64,000 bases of DNA from NCBI GenBank assembly GCA_027382625.1, contig JAJKFJ010020979.1:292895-356894 (forward strand), given 5' to 3'. The notes under the pieces were generated by a model, which ran no database searches, had not been told where the DNA came from, and was given only the letters and a program-made list of their open reading frames with translations. The stretch's first letter is position 1. Each line of letters begins with the position of its first letter. A program made the position numbers and the translations under genes. Source of the stretch: Tetmemena sp. SeJ-2015 (Eukaryota; Ciliophora; Spirotrichea; Sporadotrichida; Oxytrichidae). Positions 34,656 to 43,681 of this stretch are shown here, piece by piece.

Positions 34656-36952
34656 TCAATATACACGTCTGGCGCCTTCAGTAGAGGGTCTGAAGCCACC
34701 GCGGCCACCTCTTCCTCCTCTGAAGCCACCTCTTCCTCTTCTGTAGTTGCCTCCTTCCTCGTCGTCATCTCTTCTGGTAGTAGCCTTCTCTTCTTCCTCT
34801 TCTTCAACTGGCTCTGTAGAGTTTAGCAACTTTTCCTCTTCATCCTTCAATCTTTGTTCTCCGTCAGTTTAGTAAAAATCATGTTCTCTGTTCAACTAGT
34901 TCATGACACTTAAATAAAATAGCAGGAACCTGAATCATGCCAGTCAAAAAAATAATTTTCTTTTTAAATAAGGATTTTATAAACTAAAATTTATTGTTAT
35001 CAGGCTTGATTCTTATGAGGTCCTCTTGTTTGTGTGGCCTTAAGTGTCTTAATTTCTTGAAGAAGTTTCTTTTCCTCTTGGGGATTCTTAAGGGATGTGG
35101 TTTCATATCTTTTCTGCATGTCTTCAATAGCTTTCTTGATCATCTCTGGCTTTTAATGCTCTCTATGCAATCCCTTTCTCAAGGTTTGTCTTTGGCTCTC
35201 TCACAATACTATGTTCCACCATCTAGCACTTCTCTCTTCTTTCCCCCAAGGTTTTTCTAAACAATCATTAAAGCTTATAGGAGTTACAGCAGTATATTTG
35301 AGGTCTCTCATTTTCTTCTCATAGTCATTCTGGTCTGGAAGTAAAGGCACCTCAGTATCAATAGTGACATGAACTCTCTCTTCATCTGATTAATCCTTCT
35401 GCTTAGTGTCCTTGACTTCCTCACCTTCCTTGACCTCTTCTCCTTCTTGAGCATCAGCATGCACTATTATAATGCACTCTTTGAGCTCCCTCATGGTTTC
35501 TGTCTTGTCTTTCTTCCCTTGGCTTGTGTTCCTTGGTTTCTTCCTGAGGAGCGTCGCCCTTCTTTCTGTACACTTACTGCTTTTGACTCATATTTACTAG
35601 CGATATTGAATAAACAATAATATCAAGATATTAAAACTTCTCTCTAATTCGTGTCAAACTATCACAGCCGCACGCCTCTATTTTATTTCTCGATCACCCT
35701 ATTCCATAAAATAAGAAATACATCACATATTAAACGTAATCTTAAGAATTAGCATAAATTAATTATGTTCTCCGTCAGTTTCGTACTTTGCTTTCTTCTC
35801 AGTGAGTTCAAATATAACTTTCTTTGTCTAGGGGAGGAGAGACCTTAAGGAATCCGAACTTGTTGATAGCTAGGATATCGATGTTAAAACTGATCTTAGT
35901 GTCTTGCTCCTTTACTTTCTTAGGTCCCTTGCCCTTCTTCTTTCCTCCAACCTACAGCAAGTTTTGCTCTTCTCTCTCCCTCTTGGAAACCACTCTCTCA
36001 AGCAATCAATTGAGAAAATAAAGTGCTCACAAGTATCAATCTCCTTTTTGCAATATTTTATCTGGATTTCGTATTCAAGCTTTGCCTTGAAGAACTCTTC
36101 CCTGACTTCATTCTTTTTATCGAATAGCTTGTTCAAGTCATTCTTAACCTTTTAGATGTCCTCTTCGTACTTGTCGAGCATCTGCTTGATGTCTTGTCTC
36201 TGCTCCTTTGCTTCCTCCATTTCCTTCTTAATTTTATTGATTTCAGCATCAAGTTAATCAATCTAGCCAGTGAAATTGTCCAACTTCTCCCTCACCTATT
36301 TCTTCTGATCATAGAGTGAGTCTATCTCAGGCTTGAATGGATAATAATTGCCTCTGCAGCAGGTAAAGTGGCCTTAAAGTATATTTGGCTCTCTAGATCA
36401 TTGATTTTATCTTGGATCTGCTTGAGCTGAGTGATGAATGCTCTCTTCTCACCTCTTAGAGCCTGCACAGCGTCAATCTTCTCCTTCATGAAGTCCTTGT
36501 AGGTCACATTAGTATTTCCAATCTTTCCACCATCTCATCATCATTGTTAAAGCTTGATGTTTATGCTTACAATCTTATTTCTAAGGTTCTCTGCTTAAGC
36601 GTCGAACTCTCTCATTATGTTGTTGGTCTGGGAGCTTCTTTCTATCCTCTTTGGCGATGATGGCGGGCACCTAATTTTAGTGAACTCTCTCGTGCTTGTT
36701 GCGAGCACCGTAGTAGTACTGGTAGTAGTAGGAGTTCTCGTCAACAGTGTTTTGCTTTTGGTTGTTCTTCTTGTCATCCTTCTTTTTCCATTCATCAGCT
36801 GCTTACTTTTTCTAGTAAATGGGCTTGCGCTCCGCATAGGGACGATCATTGCGGTTTTCATAAGTAGTTTGGGGTCTGCCTCCTCTTCCGCCCTGGTTTC
36901 CTCCTCTGCCTCCACGGCCGCCTCTGCTGCCTCTTTGACCATTCATCCTCAT
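34656..36952 (-). CDS. BFR1/PPI-like RGG coiled-coil protein, split by a 911-base IES
   Basis: ATG 36952-36950 (MRMNGQRGSRGGRGGRGGNQ) to TGA 34658-34656. The N-terminal RGG box is followed by long coils: TYKDFMKEKIDAVQALRGEK, FKPEIDSLYDQKKQVREKLD, NDLNKLFDKKNEVREEFF, then ISFNIDILAINKFGFLKVSP. The layout fits the BFR1 / proton-pump-interactor family, ribosome-associated RNA-binding coiled coils. The last MDS (34656-34870) adds an acidic stretch and a second RGG box (YRRGRGGFRGGRGGRGGFR). The MDSs join in frame across a 16-base pointer to give KKAKYETDGEQRLKDEEE. RGG boxes at both ends are notable. Small frame slips near 36600 and 36360 remain. Confidence 0.65.
35000..35591 (-). CDS. coiled-coil gene lying inside another gene's IES
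   Basis: ATG 35591-35589 (MSQKQQVYRKKGDAPQEETK). A 40-base IES with pointer TGGTTTC (35494-35500 and 35534-35540) restores the frame into ADAQEGEEVKEGEEVKDTKQ and VTIDTEVPLLPDQNDYEKKM. A further short excision (GAGAG repeats near 35210) leads to PEMIKKAIEDMQKRYETTSL and EEKKLLQEIKTLK, ending at TGA 35002-35000. The EEKKLLxEIxxLK stretch resembles BFR1/proton-pump-interactor coils, as does the enclosing gene. Its 3' end may continue at 34329. It lies wholly between the pointers of the enclosing gene. Confidence 0.55.
35494..35540. other. 40-bp IES, pointer TGGTTTC
   Basis: TGGTTTC at 35494-35500 and 35534-35540 flanks a frame break. Excision of 40 bases makes ...PQEETMRELKECIII continuous with the downstream acidic segment. 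Confidence 0.6.
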
Positions 36953-37010
36953 TTCATATTATGAGTTATGAAAACTATCAATCTATTTTTATAATCTTAA
37001 ATAATCTAAA

Positions 37011-37364
37011 ATGAACATTCTTAGCACTTGGAAAAAAGTTATCACCATTTTATTGCTTGCTACTATCCTACTTTTGGACTCTGCTCACTCCTTTGAGATG
37101 AAAAAGTCACTCTAATCAGCCACCAAACTTCTCAAATTAAATCGTAAGTTACATTCTAATTATATCCATATTTTACTAGACCCTGTTGTGAAGGAGTGGT
37201 TCAACTCAGCTTTATTCTACGCAAACTACTTAGTATTCGTCACCTACTGCGATGCAATCGCAAAGAACGCTTATTCAGAATTTAGCGCAAGTGAAATGAG
37301 AGATTTATGCCTCACAGCTGCTGGCAATGAATTGGGAGACTCTATGAATCCACCTTCCTCTTGA
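37011..37364 (+). CDS. small secreted protein
   Basis: ATG 37011 to TGA 37362-37364, with one intron at 37144-37179 (36 bases, GTAAGTT...ACTAG). The N-terminus is a typical signal peptide (KKVITILLLATILLLDSAHS). The mature part is about 80 residues with two cysteines (TYCDAIA, RDLCLTAAG). No family is recognised. It is followed 248 bases later on the same strand by another secreted protein. Confidence 0.7.
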
Positions 37365-37611
37365 AGGTGCTATAATATTTTGTAAAATAATTCCCTAAGG
37401 TAATTTCACTCTATTTTAATTCTAATCTCTTCCATTACTTCCTTTTATCCGCTCTACAAAAGAGAGTGCTAGAAAGTTTTGTAATACTAAAGCCAAATCA
37501 TTAAACTCACAAGCGTTTTGAAGGATTTGAAGCAATTTTAATTCAGCTTGGAAAGTCTAAAGTAACAGGATACAATTACTGAATTTATAATTCTTTATTA
37601 AACTATTTGAA
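37365..37611. other. intergenic stretch
   Basis: No open frame of note. It should hold the 3' UTR of one secreted gene and the 5' region of the next. Confidence 0.35.
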
Positions 37612-38157
37612 ATGCTTAAACTAGCACTCACTTCGGCTTTATTAGCCACTCTTGCTCTTGCTCACCCAACAAAATACAGTGTTGACAGAAATACCACCTG
37701 CTACTAACCTGAGCCCGCTCACATTTACTCCTACCACATCCATTTGCTCTACTTCCAAAGAAACCAAAACCACACTGACGGCGCTTACAGAATCCATTCA
37801 GCATTCAAAGACGCCTTCAACTCCACTCTGGGAGACGATTGCGATGACTTGTTCCATAATAACAAGTCTTGTGCTCTCACCCCAGATCTCGGCCCAGCTG
37901 GACCCTTCCCCACTGCTCAGTGGTCTTTCTTCGTGCTTCCCGAAGATATTGGCGCTATGACTGCTTGGATCATGCAGCACAGAGAAAACTACAGCATCCT
38001 TATTCACACAAACTCTGGGTGCGAAGTTGAAGACCATACTGACTGGACTCTCTGGGGTGGTCAATCATGGTCACTTGACACTACAATTTTCTCTCATGAT
38101 GAGCCCTTTCCTTGGTGGTTGAATGATAACTCCACAGTCAATTCATTTTGGGAGTGA
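37612..38157 (+). CDS. secreted DOPA 4,5-dioxygenase family protein
   Basis: ATG 37612 (MLKLALTSALLATLALAHPT, a signal peptide) to TGA 38155-38157, 181 residues, one exon. Family signatures are present: HIYSYHIHLLYFQ at the N-terminus, GPAGPFPTAQWSFFVLPEDI, and the metal-site region YSILIHTNSGCEVEDHTDWT followed by LWGG. Characterised members cleave catechols such as DOPA extradiol-wise using iron and are about this length. A secretory leader is unusual for the family. The substrate is not inferable. Confidence 0.8.
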
Positions 38158-38419
38158 ATATTTCTGAGTTACTTGCAACCACAAATTTAACCAAGGATTT
38201 GGCTCATACTATCCAATAATCCAAACTAATCCTATTCTTTAATTTAATAAGGATTTTATCAAATACGTCACAGCGAAAAGGACTCTCATTCCAGAGTTAC
38301 TTCTTATAATATTTTTTGTTATCTATCTTTTATACTGTCTTACTTCTTAAGTCTAATAAGTGCAAATGTCTTATCACCCTACTTTTGCGTTTTAAAAGTT
38401 TCGTTATAATAAGTAGGGT
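38158..38419. other. intergenic stretch
   Basis: This holds the 3' flank of the dioxygenase gene and the AT-rich DNA next to the IFT46 pointer; no gene is seen. Confidence 0.35.
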
Positions 38420-38433
38420 ATAGGAGTTGCTCT
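38420..38433. repeat. IFT46 scrambling pointer, copy 1
   Basis: ATAGGAGTTGCTCT marks the end of the N-terminal coding part. The identical 14-mer is at 39838-39851, with different flanking bases on both sides. Confidence 0.9.
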
Positions 38434-39851
38434 GACTACATTTTTCTCCTGAATGTACCTGAGCTCAACTACAGTTTTATCCTCGTGATTAAGAGCGGGT
38501 TCGTCAAGTACAGTTATACCGAGATCTTCTTTGGTACCGTCTGGCTTTGGCATTTTTAGGAAGGAGTCAACCTCTCCGACGCAAGGGATGTACTCGGGAA
38601 TGAATGGCTTTAATTTTGTGTCGAGATCTATTTTCTGAGGCTTGTAACGTTGGATGTACTCGAACAGGTCTTTGACCTCACTGCTTACTTGAAGATTTGC
38701 AAACTCTGCGGGGTTATAGGCGCCTGGTACTGCTTTTTCATCATCATCATCGTCGTCGTCTTCGGCAGGTACTGCCTTCTTCTGCAACGCCTGAGGTTGC
38801 ATATTTGCTTTAGACTGAGGCAGTTACGATTGAGCGGGTTGAGATATTAAAAGCATAAATAATTGAGTAGGTTGCTGAGAAGGACCACCCACATGCACTT
38901 CGTCGTCTTACTCATCGGAATCAATTTCCTCGCTGTCATTTACTTCCACTGCCAAATCGAAAGGCTGATTCTCAACTGCCTGACCCTTATAAATTATTAA
39001 AAACTCTTAACATCAGCTTTCTTGCCTGGAGAAGGTCCCTTTGCTTGGGGCTTGGGTTATTATTGCTGGCGAGGTTGAGCGGAGGCTGTTACTACTGGGG
39101 TTGAGGCACTTCATCGTCGTCTTCTTCTTGGTCGTCATCAACTTCCTCCTCACTATCGAAGTCTCCCTCTAAGTCAAGAGCTTAACCGCCCTGTCTTGCA
39201 AATTGGCCATTATCTTCGTCGTCGCTCATATTTTCTACTCTAGATTCAAATTTAAAAATTATACAAATTTATTTATGGAACTTCTACTCTCATACAACAA
39301 TTCTCGAGTGCTTAATTTTCTTGGAGATAATAAGAATGAAATTCATGTTATAAAGACTACTACAAGGAGACTCTCCACTTATTACTTATTAAGATTCACT
39401 GAAAAAGAACTTCATCATTTGGCATATCAGAACTGTGCAATGTCTCCTCCAAGGCCATCTTAGTTCTAACCCTGGAAGTGCTGATTCTGCTTAAAATCTG
39501 AAAACAGAGTGAACAGCACGTGCAAACTTTCCACCACTGACTTATTGTTAGCTAGTTTGTGGCAAGGAATGTCAACCATAGAACAAATAAGGCGAGCATA
39601 GTCTGTTGGGTGCATGTCAATTTCAGGCCCAGGGAACTAAATATCTCTCAGAGCTTAAACCATGTCTGGACTCCACTCTTCCATGAGAATTAAATATAGA
39701 GTTTTTCAAAATCAGGCATTTACTTAGTGTAGTTAACAGTTGGAGGGGGTCTAGTTTTGTGAAGATCTTGCACACTCTTTATCCAGCGAGAAACTTCCTT
39801 CGGTTTCTTATCTGCGCTCTCTATTGATTCAACCGTCATAGGAGTTGCTCT
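38420..39851 (-). CDS. IFT46: IFT46, scrambled (C-terminal MDS lies upstream of the N-terminal MDSs)
   Basis: The N-terminal part starts at ATG 39229-39227 (MSDDEDNGQFARQGGQALDL). It carries acidic runs, then the IFT46 core: GAYNPAEFANLQVSSEVKDL, IQRYKPQKIDLDTKLKPFIP, EYIPCVGEVDSFLK, ending at pointer 38420-38433. The C-terminal part lies at higher coordinates on the same strand, 39851 down to TGA 39429-39427: SADKKPKEVSRWIKSVQDLH, KTRPPPTVNYTKQMPDFEKL, EEWSPDMVQALRD, ESLHVLFTLFSDFKQNQHFQ. The parts join in frame across the shared 14-base ATAGGAGTTGCTCT. Three small IESs (46, 24 and 14 bases) are also needed. IFT46 is a core subunit of intraflagellar transport complex B. Confidence 0.95.
38839..38867. 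other. probable 24-bp IES in IFT46, pointer TTGAG
   Basis: TTGAG at 38839-38843 and 38863-38867 brackets an AT-rich in-frame insertion. Removal joins QQPTQ to PAQSQLPQ, keeping the surrounding Pro/Gln character. It is in phase either way, so the inference rests on composition. Confidence 0.5.
38977..39028. other. 46-bp IES in IFT46, pointer TGCCTG
   Basis: TGCCTG at 38977-38982 and 39023-39028 flanks a frame shift. Removing 46 bases joins KQRDLLQA to VENQPFDLAVEVND. Confidence 0.7.
39685..39701. other. 14-bp IES in IFT46, pointer GAG
   Basis: GAG at 39685-39687 and 39699-39701 flanks AT-rich DNA. Excision restores MPDFEKLMEEWSP, conserved in IFT46. Confidence 0.65.
39838..39851. repeat. IFT46 scrambling pointer, copy 2
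   Basis: Identical to 38420-38433, in the same codon phase, and marks the beginning of the C-terminal coding part. Joining gives VVRATPMTVESIESADKK. Confidence 0.9.
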
Positions 39852-39904
39852 CATTAAATCTCCTGAATTTTACAAGAATGCTTAGATTTAAGAATATAAA
39901 ATAC

Positions 39905-40111
39905 TCAAATTAACATTGGATCCACAATAATGTTAGGATAATAATCGTGTTTCAGAGATCTGAGTTCTTCGGACTACAAGAATATAAACCAGTTTTTCCA
40001 AATTTTTAGTCTATAACCTTCCTTAGGGCTAGTCTCAACTCTTCACCTTTTTCATTATTGAGAAAATCAGTGAGTTAGTCAATAAATTCAAAATACTAAA
40101 TATAACAGGCA
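39905..40111 (-). CDS. small unknown gene, second MDS (inverted, minus strand)
   Basis: Read from 40111 downward the segment begins with the shared 58 bases (CYIQYFEFIDQLTDFLNN) and continues EKGEELRLALRKVIDQ. One small excision near 40000 (A-runs, 11 bases) leads to FLQSEELRSLKHDYYPN and a TGA at 39907-39905. It lies directly upstream of the IFT46 C-terminal MDS. The joined reading with 41670-41909 is one small helical protein. Confidence 0.6.
40054..40111 (+). repeat. 58-bp exact inverted repeat, copy 1
   Basis: Exact reverse complement of 41852-41909; identity stops abruptly at both ends. It is in coding phase with the inverted gene in both places. Confidence 0.9.
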
Positions 40112-40530
40112 ACTAATAGGTTTTTCTGTAATTGGGGTTTGATACTTGCTGTTAGATAAATACAACGAATAATTTTAGTAAGTTTTAAAAATTAGAATTG
40201 CATGATTATATTCTTATGAGCCTTCCATCACACCACTCTGACTATGCATCTTCCTTCCTTATTATGTGCTGACTTTTCTTCATCCAAATTGCGTTGCATC
40301 TAGCTTCACATCCTATTCCAGCACTTTCTGCATATTTGCGAATCGGATCCCTTTACAAAGCTCTCCGATGTTTTACTCGTTAGGCATTCTTCGCACTTCA
40401 GCTGTTTTTGCTTCCCATGCCTCATCTGCGCCTTATTCATGCCTATAAACAGCGTTAGTTATTCGCAAAAAGTGTCAATAGGAGATATCAACTTTTGGGT
40501 TGGAATCGGTATATTCGCTATTACGAGTTT

Positions 40531-40602
40531 AGTGCCTCGCCAATTCGCACCCAAAATTACCTCGCCTATTCGCACCCAAATTACCTCGCCTATTCGCACC
40601 AA
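40531..40602 (+). repeat. 24-bp tandem repeat, three copies
   Basis: Three near-identical units of the form TACCTCGCCTATTCGCACCC (24 bases with the joining AAAT) lie head to tail, GC-richer than their surroundings. They sit in the interval between the two inverted MDSs. Confidence 0.75.
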
Positions 40603-40639
40603 CGAATGAAGTAAACCTTAATCTAATTCTTTCATTTCG

Positions 40640-41720
40640 AGTACTTACTAGCTAAGCATGTTTCAAACACTGCTCTCCATAGCACCTCTTGAACTCAATG
40701 TGCTCCTTCGTTCCTGATGCTTTCTCGTGTTTTTTTACATGCCTGCCCCAATGATCGCCAGAGATAGGCTTCAACTTTTGGCAACCATCATAACTACAAT
40801 GCTTATTGAAGGCACCTCCTTTGCTTTTCACTGCCTTCCTCTTGAGGTGTTCACCTAGAACTCCATGCAGCGTGCTTTTCGTTTTGTCACATTGGCTGAG
40901 GGTGAGCTGGGTTTGGTGGCTTATCGTTTCGCTAACAGCTGTGGTTTGTTGATCTTATCATCTCTATCCTTAGTGATTGGGTCTGCTTTACTCTGAGCTT
41001 TGGCAATCACCGTCTTCCTTAATTTTCGAAGGATCCTTTCCTCCTGATCTGTAGTGTTAGAATGAAGTCCTGCTTTCCCTCGTGTCTGGCTCAATATCTG
41101 CTTAGGCTTGAATGCCTAAGAAGGCGAGACAGTCTTCTATTTCCTAAACGACTCAGGCAACACAGATTAGGACTGGTGCGGAAAAGGGGGTTTTTTCAAT
41201 TCAGGACTCTTTATGTTAAAATTTTTAGTTTTCCCAAATTATTTTTCCTTTGCAAAATTTCCCGCCCACCCAATCCAACCCCTTCCTAGGGGTTCTATAA
41301 CCCCCTTTTTAAAAACCCAGCTTGTTCAGACCCTTCATTCAGACCAGCCACAAGCGTCATGCTCCTGCGGCTGTACACCTTCTGCGACTGCATGTATTGT
41401 TCCACATCTTGCAAGAATAGTTTTCCAAAGCCTTATCCTTGAAAGGCAGTCCTGGTTGCCATGTGAAATATGTAGCAGTTCAAGTCATTCGCAAGCTCCC
41501 CAATGAAGAAAGCAGATGCGAACACTGGACCTACTTTATTGCGCCCAACCTTTCTCCTCTTTAAAGCGATGTGCCAGTGAGAGAGCCTCTTAGGGTAGGG
41601 GTTTGGGGTATTCGCCTTGATCCTTGAAAAAATGATGGATGTGTCACTAGCTTTCCAGATCAGCCAAGTATGAACTCGTATCCTCTGTTCTCGAAGAAGT
41701 CTGAGGGGTTCAAGTCGCAT
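40640..41720 (-). CDS. GNAT acetyltransferase-like plus C2H2 zinc-finger ORF, possibly germline-limited
   Basis: Read leftward: SRIKANTPNPYPKRLSHWHI, then a GNAT motif A stretch CYIFHMATRTAFQGQGFGKL with the Q/R-x-x-G-x-G/A loop, and the usual C-terminal GF...G. After a linker (QEERILRKLRKTVIAKAQSK) come LGEHLKRKAVKSKGG and a C2H2-type finger HCSYDGCQKLKPISGDHWGR with HVKKHEK. Frame breaks occur near 41330, 41200 and 40860. It lies between the two halves of an inverted gene, so it would be eliminated with that interval. The real start is not determined. It may be a mobile-element protein or a germline-limited gene. Confidence 0.5.
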
Positions 41721-41909
41721 TTCGGGAGCTTCTACGATGAGAGTTATGAGCTGAATGTCTAGTATTTCTCAGCCTCTGTGATCAGATAACTTTCCATTTT
41801 TGAATAAGAGAGATCAAACCCCAAATTTTTATTAGACAATTATTAAATTAATGCCTGTTATATTTAGTATTTTGAATTTATTGACTAACTCACTGATTTT
41901 CTCAATAAT
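41670..41909 (+). CDS. small unknown gene, first MDS (plus strand)
   Basis: ATG 41670 opens MNSYPLFSKKSEGFKSHFGS and the frame runs without interruption through FSASVIRQLSIFEQE and LLDNYQINACYIQYFEFIDQ to LTDFLNN. The last 58 bases (41852-41909) recur exactly, inverted, at 40054-40111, where the frame continues on the other strand. This makes a two-piece gene with an inverted MDS and a total product of about 125 residues. No family is recognised. Its 3' half is antisense to the end of the patatin gene. Confidence 0.6.
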
Positions 41910-43600
41910 TACCTTATGACCATAAGAGATGAGTTTTTAAATGTCTTAGTCTCGGTATGAATCTAACTCCAAATTTTCCAATATGAGTGGCTAGAATCTG
42001 TAGTACTCTTCCTTCATTAGCAATTAAAGGAAGTATTCTTGCGTGTACTATTCCATATTTACCAGCATATTTTCCGCTTCAAAGAACCACTCAGCGTTGC
42101 TCATCTTTGGATCTAGTGGCTCTTTGACTACCTCACCTGTTCCTACGGAGATAAGCCTTATTTTCTTTTGATTATTGGCATATTTAGAGTGTAAATAAGC
42201 ATACAAAGAGGGATTATTAGCAATTATTCCTCCATCTAGAAACAGTTGATCCCCATAGGCTTTAGGACTGAAGTAGACAATAGCAGATGAAGAAGCTTGA
42301 GATGCATTTGAAATTGTTAGGTTATATAGCTCTGGGTTCATATTAGCAGAGTATTTGGAGAACAACCTAGGCTCATGAGAATTATAATCGTAGGCTACTA
42401 TCAACACCTCTTTTGTCAGCGCATCTTATATAGGGACTGTTCCCACAAGGTCCTCGTTTACTTTATCAAAGCCCGATCTATCATAGTTAGGCTTTGAGAT
42501 TAAGTAAACCGATTCTACGATAACATACCCTAGGAGACCTATCACAAAGAAACCGATAAGAGCGTAAAGATATCTATACCCCTTCCTTTCATAATAAGTT
42601 TTCTCTTGCTACTCCAAAATCTCCTCAACTTCTTCAAGATCAGCTAAACCTCCTCTATCAATCTTTCTTTTGAGGTCTAGCCCATCCTCTATGTCTTTTA
42701 ATCTAGTTTTAAGATTCATAGCTAAAGTAGAAATGAGCATTTAACTTTCTTAGTTATCATAAATTGCTGAAGCAGATAGATCTGTGAGACTCCTTTGGCT
42801 AGCTCTGTCAGTAGACATCGCAGATGGAAACAGAGATTACTTATCAATTTGATCTTGACTTGCTGTGAGATTCTCTTTAAAACAAAAATCACATTAGTCT
42901 TCGTATTTGTTGCGCTTAATTTCGATATACATTTTGAAAGCCCTCATACTAGACTCGTGATTCTTGTTGGTGAATTAATCGTGCCAATCCATAGACCTAT
43001 TAAACCTCCTAGTAGTGCAAATACGAGTGTACCGAATAAGTGATTTTTCCAGTCTAGTTTGTATGTTGTGAAAACTATTGGAGCGTACTCGGTGTATATT
43101 CTTATTGCGTCCTCAGCGAAGTACAATATATTAATACTTATTAGGCCTTATCGGATCGGATGTATTGCTGGGTAGAACTAGCGCAGTTGCCAAAAGAGAT
43201 CCAGTAGAGGTACCACCAATCATGTCAAATAACTCCGCCATGGAAACCTTTTCAGTAAGAGGTCTTTCTGGAAGGCAATAAGTTTCTCTTGAGTAGTTAT
43301 ATGAATATTATTCCATATAGTCCACTACTACTGATGGAATTAGTCCTCTGATTCCACCTCCATCAAAAGAGAGCACATTCCAATAATCTTCTTCCTCTTC
43401 TTCACACCCAATAAGCTATAGCAATGTGCAAAGAAGGAATATCTGTGTGATTCTTGTAAAAGATGGAACTTATTTCATTAAATTCATAGGCTAGTATTAC
43501 ATCATTTTTATCGTGGATTAAAGAATATGAGTCAAGCAATTTATTTTCTTCAACCAGTTTATTTTCTGTTCTGTTCTTTATAAAACATATTTAATTTCTT
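41814..43600 (-). CDS. patatin-like phospholipase with internal membrane helices
   Basis: The oxyanion loop FDGGGIRGLIP (near 43350) and nucleophile elbow MIGGTSTGSLLA (near 43220) are followed by two hydrophobic helices: HLFGTLVFALLGGLIGLWIG (near 43030) and YALIGFFVIGLLGYVIVE (near 42560). Next come DALTKEVLIVAYD and the catalytic Asp loop FLDGGIIANNPSLYAYLHSK (near 42230). All three catalytic elements are present, so acyl-hydrolase activity is plausible. The frame ends at TGA 41816-41814, the last 100 bases antisense to another gene. The N-terminus is not resolved; frame changes near 43410, 43120 and 42930 suggest introns or IESs. Membrane anchoring between Ser and Asp is unusual. Confidence 0.8.
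41852..41909 (-). repeat. 58-bp exact inverted repeat, copy 2
   Basis: Exact reverse complement of 40054-40111. It would act as the pointer if the two pieces are joined by inversion, and is much longer than usual pointers. Confidence 0.9.
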
Positions 43601-43681
43601 CCAGCGTCCAGGAAAGTAAACTGTGAAAGTTATACCTAATTTGAATATGTTTGCAATTTATGTTACACTCCTTATAAAGAA

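Larger units (their letters stand above)
34855..35781. other. 911-base IES with 16-bp pointer, containing another gene
   Basis: TGTTCTCCGTCAGTTT occurs at 34855-34870 and 35766-35781. Both copies lie in the same codon phase of the RGG gene, so excision of 911 bases joins its last two MDSs. The excised interval contains a separate minus-strand reading frame (35000-35591). Confidence 0.8.

Noticed and set aside
36595..36964. Overlapping ORFs on both strands here
   Set aside because: Both are shadows of the RGG-coding start of the BFR1-like gene, which is in a third frame and shows clear RGG repeats.
39203..39463. 86-codon plus-strand ORF over the IFT46 start
   Set aside because: It overlaps IFT46 coding segments at both ends; the middle is AT-rich spacer.
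41260..41310. Internal telomere-like C/G runs near ACCCCTTCCTAGGGGTT
   Set aside because: Not C4A4 periodic; a short imperfect palindrome inside the GNAT/zinc-finger region.
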